A stretch of DNA of 10,614 nucleotides from Thermoplasmata archaeon (GTDB lineage Archaea > Thermoplasmatota > Thermoplasmata > Thermoplasmatales > Thermoplasmataceae), in NCBI GenBank assembly GCA_021847855.1, contig JAJZOT010000025.1, forward strand, positions 1 through 10,614. The letters run 5' to 3'. The position numbers and the translations under genes are program-made. Position 1 is the stretch's first letter, and each line of letters begins with the position of its first letter. The notes under the pieces are model-generated. The model was given only the letters and a program-made list of their open reading frames with translations. It did not search any database and had not been told where the DNA came from. Of this stretch, positions 6,329 to 10,614 are shown one piece after another.

Positions 6329-6733
6329 TCACATGGCGGAAAGTTTCTTTAATGTGTTATTGAGATTTTCTTCAGAAACTATCCCGATGAGTGTGTCAAC
6401 CACCTTTCCTTTGTAAAAAAAGAGGAACGTGGGTACATTGAACACATTGAATAACTTGAGGACCGTCTGCGCACTGTCGACTCTGGCCCTTGCACTCTTT
6501 ACACTGCCCCTGTATTGTTCTGTAACATTTTCAAATATGGTTTTCATTACAGCACATGGTACACAGAGTTCCTTCCAGAACTCAACCACGATCTTCTCAT
6601 TCGACATTATTGCCTTTGCAAAATCCGCATCTGTCAGATCAATAATCCGCCATGCTGGAGAATTATGGTTCTCATCCATATTTTCAGATGTATCTTTCTT
6701 TGAATCCCTGGCATCTGGTGACAACCTACTCAT
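6329..6733 (-). CDS. Thioredoxin-like protein with CVPC active site
   Basis: This 134-residue protein has one thioredoxin fold after a charged, probably disordered extension (residues 1-26). EFWKELCVPCAVM (51-63) holds the redox pair Cys57 and Cys60. The usual WCGPC is LCVPC here, so the active-site Trp is Leu. Asp34/Asp36 and FAKAI start the fold, and NVPTFLFFYKGK (99-110) gives the conserved cis-proline (Pro101) and beta-hairpin, followed by a C-terminal helix. There is no signal peptide or membrane segment, so it should be cytoplasmic. Known thioredoxins reduce protein disulfides; the altered motif could shift redox potential or partner. The ATG at 6733 gives the full extension; an internal ATG (6679) would remove it and keep the whole fold. 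No TATA-like box precedes it, and it sits 54 bases after the zinc-ribbon gene at 6788, so co-transcription is likely. Confidence 0.88.
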   Translation of the reverse strand: MSRLSPDARDSKKDTSENMDENHNSPAWRIIDLTDADFAKAIMSNEKIVVEFWKELCVPCAVMKTIFENVTEQYRGSVKSARARVDSAQTVLKLFNVFNVPTFLFFYKGKVVDTLIGIVSEENLNNTLKKLSAM

Positions 6734-6740
6734 CCGCCTA

Positions 6741-6769
6741 TGAACAGCTGAACATGTTCTTTCAGTTCA
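6741..6769. repeat. Nested GAAC/GTTC inverted repeats between two co-directional genes
   Basis: The order is GAAC (6742-6745), GAAC (6750-6753), GTTC (6756-6759), GTTC (6765-6768). The two central copies form the perfect palindrome GAACATGTTC at 6750-6759. The block occupies about half of the 54-base gap between the zinc-ribbon gene and the thioredoxin gene. It could be an operator or an RNA hairpin; its function is not shown by the sequence. Confidence 0.4.
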
Positions 6770-6787
6770 AAGAAATGGATGGAAAGG

Positions 6788-7399
6788 TCAGAACTGATGA
6801 CCGCAGTTGGGACAGAACTTTGCATTTGAAGGGACCTGTTCACCACATGAGGGACAGTTCTTGATGGATGCAGGGAGATTATCATCAGTCTCAGCGTCCA
6901 CGTATTTTGGTTCGCTCTTCTTTTTCTTCCCTGATTCTTCATTGTAGAGAATATTGATGTTTGCTCCGGGAGTTTTAGCCCTGGCCATCTCTATCTCCCT
7001 TTTTTTCTCGTCCTCCTTTTCCCTCTCAGATTTTTCAGATGAACGGCGTTTGGCCTCTGATGCCCACTGCTGTATAGACCTGGCCCAAGCATCAGGCTCC
7101 TCAACAACAAAATCGGCACTCTGTGTTGAGTTATCTCTTTCATAGGTAACTGTAAGAATCCTCCTGGCCCAGAATTTCAGCTTTGGTTCGGAACCGGCAG
7201 CATCTTTCAGTTCGGTGAGCTTTAACTCCATATCTATATGTGGTGGTATAGCCCTGAAAAGCTTCTTTTTTCCTTTTCTTTCGTATATGACTCTGCTATT
7301 GCTGAGATAAAGTGTTCCATCTGAAACCTTGATGGAATGATCGACAAGTGTGGCGTCGCTTTTCATAATTTCATGCTCATCGCTGTTATAAATTGGCAT
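6788..7399 (-). CDS. GRAM/PH-like domain protein with C-terminal zinc ribbon
   Basis: This 203-residue soluble protein has three parts. Residues about 10-110 look like a PH/GRAM-type beta-domain: DGTLYLSNSRVIYE (27-40) matches the 'GtLylTn.Rlif' core, and the stretch ends in an amphipathic helix (AWARSIQQWASEAKRR). Residues about 115-165 are a highly charged Lys/Glu/Arg helix or linker. Residues 180-203 are a zinc ribbon, with CPSC (Cys182, Cys185) and CPNC (Cys196, Cys199). There is no membrane segment or catalytic signature. Proteins of this layout in archaea are uncharacterised; binding to membrane lipid, protein or nucleic acid are all possible. The start is the ATG at 7399, confirmed by a TATA-like box 26 bases upstream. 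It is first in a minus-strand run with the thioredoxin gene and is divergent from the GT-C-like gene at 7561. Confidence 0.82.
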   Translation of the reverse strand: MPIYNSDEHEIMKSDATLVDHSIKVSDGTLYLSNSRVIYERKGKKKLFRAIPPHIDMELKLTELKDAAGSEPKLKFWARRILTVTYERDNSTQSADFVVEEPDAWARSIQQWASEAKRRSSEKSEREKEDEKKREIEMARAKTPGANINILYNEESGKKKKSEPKYVDAETDDNLPASIKNCPSCGEQVPSNAKFCPNCGHQF

Positions 7400-7420
7400 T
7401 TTATAACCATATGCTGTATC

Positions 7421-7430
7421 AATATAAATT
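7421..7430 (-). promoter_or_regulatory. TATA-like box for the GRAM/PH-zinc-ribbon gene
   Basis: On the minus strand AATTTATATT is centred 26 bases before the ATG at 7399, the textbook spacing for an archaeal leaderless promoter. It probably drives the thioredoxin gene as well. Confidence 0.6.
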
Positions 7431-7526
7431 TTTCACTAAAACCAATTATGATCATTTTTCTTACAGATTTATCGAATAATGCTCTTTGAAATATGCTTCT
7501 GACCATCGGGGAGCAATATCTCGGAA

Positions 7527-7537
7527 AGTTTTATGTG
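7527..7537 (+). promoter_or_regulatory. TATA-like box for the GT-C-like gene
   Basis: AGTTTTATGTG is centred about 28 bases before the TTG at 7561. No comparable box sits before the earlier in-frame TTG at 7486. The 161 bases from 7400 to 7560 otherwise hold only the opposing promoter and an isolated ATGATCAT palindrome at 7448-7455. Confidence 0.4.
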
Positions 7538-7560
7538 TCAAACTTCATTCAGGATTTATA

Positions 7561-9438
7561 TTGAAGAATCTCATCACTTCACGTTTCGTAAACAGGCAAG
7601 AGCGTCATTTTGTCAGAGTGGATTCTTTTTCTTCCGGAAGACTCTTCATGCTTGCTGCGGGATCTTCCCTTACCGTGGCCCCTTTTTACCTTAACATGAG
7701 TTTCGGATATACACAACTGTTTGCAATCTTTGCTGAATTCATTATTTCCCTTTTTGCATTCATTCTAATACTGTTTGCCCTGTCCGGATGGTATGTTCCA
7801 GACTTTTCACATGGACTTGCAATTTACGTGTTCTCCATCACTGCCGAGATTGTTTCATTCCTGCTGGTACCATGGTCATCCATGACGTATCTGATAATTA
7901 TAATTGCATGCAACGCTGTATCACTGGCCGTCATAGTAAGCCAGTTCATGGGGTATGCAGAACTGATACACCTCAGATCGTTCGTAATCGGCACCATAGC
8001 CGCATCCCTGGTAATCCTCATTATAATGATGATGAGCGTCGCACAGTTCCCGACCGATGAATCTGTTTTTGACTACTATTCCGCCCAGTTATTTCTTAAG
8101 GGAATTGATCCTTACATAAAGGGGACATTGTATGGGATCCTTCCAGTGCTTGGTTTCACGGTGGACAGGACAACCCCCATTTCAACGGGTGGATTTGTGC
8201 AGTCACTCGGTTACCCCGCCCTTTCATTTATATCATACATTCCCGCGGTGCTTTTCCACATAAAGGAGGGTTTCATACAGGTCCCACTTTTCATACTGCC
8301 ATTTCTTCTTCTTTCCTATAATTTCATGAAAAAAGGTTACTCCAACTATATACCGTTCGTTGCTCTATCCATATTTTCCACAATGCAGTTCTTTTATGAA
8401 GGTCTTACCGTGGGAAATAGCATATTCTGGGTTTCAATGTTAATGGCATCATTCATAATGGAGCAAAAACCGCTGGTTTCTGGAACATTTATCGGTATTT
8501 CCGCATCCTTCAAACAGTTCCCTCTTATTGTCCTGCCCTTTTTCGCCATATACATGATGAGGACTCATGGTACCCGAAGTTTAAGTAAGTGGTTTTTGGC
8601 ATTTGCTGCATCTTTCATGCTTATCAATGCATATTTTATATATCTAAATCCAGTTGCATTCTTTACCTCCATTATCTCGCCTGAGACTTCACTGATCATA
8701 GGTGTTGGATCCGGTATTTCCCAACTGTCTTTTGCAGGGTACTTTTCAATATCCAGGTCATTTTTCTTCCTGATGATGGTATATATTTCCCTATTTTCAG
8801 TTATTGCCTACTGGATATACTTCAACCGGCTGAAATATTGTCTCTTTGTGATTCCGGTTATAATATTCCTCTTCAACTACAGGCTCCTTGTTCAGTATAT
8901 CATGTTCTGGCCCCTGATATCCCTTCTCGTTATTCCCAGTATAATGAGGGAAAGGGAGAGCGTTGATGGATTATCTGGACTTGTTAAACCCATGGGGAAG
9001 AAAGTTGCCAGCCTGTCGAGAACCAGAACGTTCAGGAATATTGCCCTGGCATCAGTAGTTCTTATCATAATTCCCACCGCGGCATTTCTCGAAGTTTCCC
9101 ATGGTGATAGCCATTTCAGCATAAATTCAGTTCATGTTGAAAGTTTTACAGGCAAGAATTCCAGCATTGTGGATGAAATGATTGTAAATCTCACGTACAA
9201 TGGAAATGGAGATACAAGTGTACCTGTTCTTTTCAGGATAATTCCTTCTGGCCCCATGAGCAATATCAATAATATGCTGTGGTATGACGTGAACAGTTCC
9301 CAGACAATAGATATCCACCAGACTGAAACTTTCTTTATTGTTCCATATAATTCAACACAGTTTCTAAGGGATGGTCAGGAATTTCGGATTATAGCCTTTT
9401 TTGGTAATATCATGGGCGAGAAGACTGTATTCTCGTGA
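7561..9438 (+). CDS. GT-C-like polytopic membrane glycosyltransferase with extracytoplasmic tail
   Basis: This 625-residue protein has many hydrophobic helices up to about residue 510 and then a soluble tail of about 114 residues. PTDESVFDYYSAQLF (164-178) puts an acidic pair (Asp166, Glu167) in a loop after an early helix, where GT-C enzymes keep their catalytic acid. LKGIDPY and GGFVQSLGYPALSF follow. A later FKQFPLIVLPFF resembles the 'K..P....P' helix of GT87/DUF2029 mannosyltransferases. GT-C enzymes use lipid-phosphate sugars on the outer membrane face; donor and acceptor here are unknown. The tail has sequons at Asn533, 543, 578 and 597, in keeping with an external position. TTG 7561 is chosen because of the TATA spacing. 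TTG 7486 would add 25 non-hydrophobic residues. The methyltransferase follows 110 bases downstream with its own promoter. Confidence 0.8.
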   Translation: MKNLITSRFVNRQERHFVRVDSFSSGRLFMLAAGSSLTVAPFYLNMSFGYTQLFAIFAEFIISLFAFILILFALSGWYVPDFSHGLAIYVFSITAEIVSFLLVPWSSMTYLIIIIACNAVSLAVIVSQFMGYAELIHLRSFVIGTIAASLVILIIMMMSVAQFPTDESVFDYYSAQLFLKGIDPYIKGTLYGILPVLGFTVDRTTPISTGGFVQSLGYPALSFISYIPAVLFHIKEGFIQVPLFILPFLLLSYNFMKKGYSNYIPFVALSIFSTMQFFYEGLTVGNSIFWVSMLMASFIMEQKPLVSGTFIGISASFKQFPLIVLPFFAIYMMRTHGTRSLSKWFLAFAASFMLINAYFIYLNPVAFFTSIISPETSLIIGVGSGISQLSFAGYFSISRSFFFLMMVYISLFSVIAYWIYFNRLKYCLFVIPVIIFLFNYRLLVQYIMFWPLISLLVIPSIMRERESVDGLSGLVKPMGKKVASLSRTRTFRNIALASVVLIIIPTAAFLEVSHGDSHFSINSVHVESFTGKNSSIVDEMIVNLTYNGNGDTSVPVLFRIIPSGPMSNINNMLWYDVNSSQTIDIHQTETFFIVPYNSTQFLRDGQEFRIIAFFGNIMGEKTVFS

Positions 9439-9466
9439 GCATGGATATAATTTTTCTGTCCCGAGG

Positions 9467-9496
9467 CAAATCTCATGATTTTACCCAGAAGATTTG
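9467..9496. repeat. Inverted repeat upstream of the methyltransferase promoter
   Basis: CAAATCT at 9467-9473 and AGATTTG at 9490-9496 are exact reverse complements with a 16-base spacer. They lie between the end of the GT-C-like gene and the methyltransferase TATA-like box. The element could be a terminator stem for the first gene or a regulator site for the second. A T run at 9451-9455 just upstream is a simpler candidate terminator. Confidence 0.3.
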
Positions 9497-9513
9497 AGAC
9501 TTATTTCAAACAG

Positions 9514-9523
9514 CTAATATATG
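9514..9523 (+). promoter_or_regulatory. TATA-like box for the methyltransferase gene
   Basis: CTAATATATG is centred about 30 bases before the ATG at 9549, predicting a transcript with at most a few leader bases. Confidence 0.5.
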
Positions 9524-9548
9524 AATTCGGTATGAAGACATGATTTGA

Positions 9549-10100
9549 ATGGAATGGAAAAATCATGATTACACCCGAACCCGGGAAATGAGAGAAAAAT
9601 ATATCCCTTTTGAAAATGTAGACAGATTCATAGGACTTAATCCCAGAGATAGTCTGCTGGATATCGGCGCAGGAGATGGATTTTATGCACTTTCCTTTGC
9701 GAAGGAGGTAACTCGTGGATCTGTTACAGCCATGGATCTCAATGAGGAATCTGTCAGCGAAATTAAGAACACTCTGGAAGCAAATGCCATTAAGAATCTG
9801 GTTGTTTTACAGACTGATGTCTGTACGGTTTCCGACTACAGTAGATATACAAAGATTCTTTTCTCCAACGTTTTTCACGACCTTAAATGCAGGGATAAGA
9901 TACTGAATAACATGGTAAGCACATTCATAGATAAGACCCAGATCATATTCATTGAATTCAAGAAGGAATCCACCATTGGCCCACCAGCGGAAATCAAGAT
10001 AGGACAGGATGAGTTGAAAAGCATCATGAAGAAGCATGGATTTTCTTTTGTTAAGGGTGAGGATCTCACGGAACATTACATGCACATGTATACAATCTGA
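9549..10100 (+). CDS. Class I SAM-dependent methyltransferase
   Basis: This 183-residue soluble protein has a Rossmann methyltransferase fold. Motif I, LLDIGAGDGFYALSFA (36-51), binds S-adenosylmethionine. The acidic residue after beta-2 is in AMDLNEES (61-68). QTDV (88-91) is motif II/III, and FSNVFHDL (105-112) is the motif IV region after beta-4. The length is typical of a small stand-alone UbiE/ArsM-like enzyme. The acceptor cannot be read from the sequence: there is no metal-binding cysteine set as in arsenite methyltransferases, and no membrane segment. The start at ATG 9549 is supported by a TATA-like box. Its position near glycan genes permits, but does not show, sugar methylation. 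It converges with gmhB across 55 bases. Confidence 0.88.
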   Translation: MEWKNHDYTRTREMREKYIPFENVDRFIGLNPRDSLLDIGAGDGFYALSFAKEVTRGSVTAMDLNEESVSEIKNTLEANAIKNLVVLQTDVCTVSDYSRYTKILFSNVFHDLKCRDKILNNMVSTFIDKTQIIFIEFKKESTIGPPAEIKIGQDELKSIMKKHGFSFVKGEDLTEHYMHMYTI

Positions 10101-10155
10101 AATTTTATTCCATCCTCTGATGAAAGGCCAACAGAAGATATCAGCGACTGAATAG

Positions 10156-10611
10156 TCACTCGCTCTGTTCGTGCTTCATGAGTATGAATCTCATACCGAG
10201 TCTCTCAGCAAGCCCACCGTCCATATCTTCCCTGTCACCTGCCATTACTGAATTTTTTATGTCTATATTGAGATCAGTGGCTGCGGCAGTCACCATTCCT
10301 GTTTCAGGCTTTCTGCACCTGCAATTTTCTTCTGGAGTATGAGGGCAGAAGTATACGGCATCAATGTGCACTCCCATATTCTGAAGATAATGAATGAGCA
10401 CATCATTGAAAATTTTCAACTCCTGTACCGTAAAATATCCCCTGTTTATGCCAGACTGATTTGTAATGATGACGATAAGGTAACCTTCTCCAGAATACCG
10501 TTTCATGAGGTCTACGGCGTCATGGTATATTTCTATCCTTCCAGCGTCAGCGGAATAAGGAATATCCTTTATTATGGTTCCATCCCGATCAATAAAAAGC
10601 GCCTTTTTCAA
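10156..10611 (-). CDS. gmhB: D-glycero-D-manno-heptose bisphosphate phosphatase, HAD family (start may lie beyond the window)
   Basis: GmhB removes one phosphate from heptose 1,7-bisphosphate in the cytoplasm, the step before nucleotide activation. The protein is a HAD phosphatase of the HisB-N/GmhB group. DRDGT (8-12) holds the nucleophile Asp8 and acid/base Asp10. TNQSGINRGYF (50-60) holds motif II. Cys89, His91, Cys97 and Cys99 in CPHTPEENCRCRKP form the group's zinc site, followed by Lys101. GDREDMD (125-131) is motif IV, with spacing one residue off the usual GDxxxD. The 151 residues are somewhat shorter than typical GmhB (about 175-190), mainly at the C terminus. TTG at 10611 gives a normal N terminus, but the frame is still open at the window edge, so an upstream start or fusion cannot be excluded. 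Histidinol phosphatase is a possible alternative; GmhA in the same window favours heptose. Confidence 0.82.
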   Translation of the reverse strand: MKKALFIDRDGTIIKDIPYSADAGRIEIYHDAVDLMKRYSGEGYLIVIITNQSGINRGYFTVQELKIFNDVLIHYLQNMGVHIDAVYFCPHTPEENCRCRKPETGMVTAAATDLNIDIKNSVMAGDREDMDGGLAERLGMRFILMKHEQSE

Positions 10612-10614
10612 TAC

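Noticed and set aside
6429..6743. Plus-strand open frame of 104 codons
   Set aside because: It lies opposite the thioredoxin gene, whose motifs are clear. It has no recognisable domain and no promoter.
7448..7455. ATGATCAT palindrome in the 7400-7560 intergenic region
   Set aside because: An isolated 8-bp palindrome in AT-rich sequence is expected by chance, and it has no matching half-sites nearby.
7486..7560. Extended N terminus of the GT-C-like protein from TTG 7486
   Set aside because: The added 25 residues are not hydrophobic and resemble no signal peptide. No TATA-like box lies at the right distance before 7486, while one does before 7561.
10144..10159. Short stem GACT-GAAT-AGTC at the gmhB stop codon
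   Set aside because: Only four consecutive pairs, too weak to call as a terminator.
1..10614. CRISPR array, tRNA/rRNA, insertion sequence or phage genes
   Set aside because: No spaced direct repeats, transposase or integrase motifs were seen, and no intergenic gap exceeds about 165 bases.

Overview
This window looks like archaeal chromosome, most probably from the Thermoplasmatales (Thermoplasma/Ferroplasma/Cuniculiplasma-like). The evidence is indirect: ATA- and AGG-rich codon use, almost no Shine-Dalgarno motifs, TATA-like boxes about 24-32 bases before start codons (the leaderless-transcript pattern), non-ATG starts, T-tract gene ends, and protein families such as DUF2079, archaeal-type flippases and small zinc ribbons. 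No rRNA, tRNA, CRISPR array, insertion sequence or integrase is visible. Lineage is an inference, since no marker gene is present.

Layout. The left edge holds the first 112 codons of a sugar-nucleotide epimerase/dehydratase (1-336, minus). It is divergent from a polysaccharide flippase (454-1959, plus) across a 117-base double promoter with a perfect inverted repeat. The flippase converges on a sedoheptulose-7-phosphate isomerase GmhA (minus, ending 2008), with two hairpins between them. Upstream of gmhA is a 58-residue zinc-ribbon protein (2634-2810, minus). It is divergent from a DUF2079 membrane protein (2960-4726, plus), whose real N terminus is unclear. That gene converges, six bases apart, with a second flippase (4733-6256, minus). 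A thioredoxin-like protein (6329-6733, minus) and a GRAM/PH-like plus zinc-ribbon protein (6788-7399, minus) lie upstream of it. A GT-C-like membrane glycosyltransferase (7561-9438, plus) and a class I methyltransferase (9549-10100, plus) follow. The right edge holds a GmhB-type heptose bisphosphate phosphatase (10156-10611, minus).

How the genes work together. Most of the window reads as a surface-glycan locus. An epimerase and a heptose branch (GmhA and GmhB) would make activated sugars in the cytoplasm. Two lipid-linked-oligosaccharide flippases would move intermediates across the membrane. Two polytopic GT-C-like proteins with extracytoplasmic, sequon-rich tails may transfer or modify sugars outside. 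The heptose kinase and nucleotidyltransferase needed to complete the pathway are not in the window. The zinc-ribbon, GRAM/PH-like and thioredoxin genes have no evident glycan role and may be neighbours by chance.
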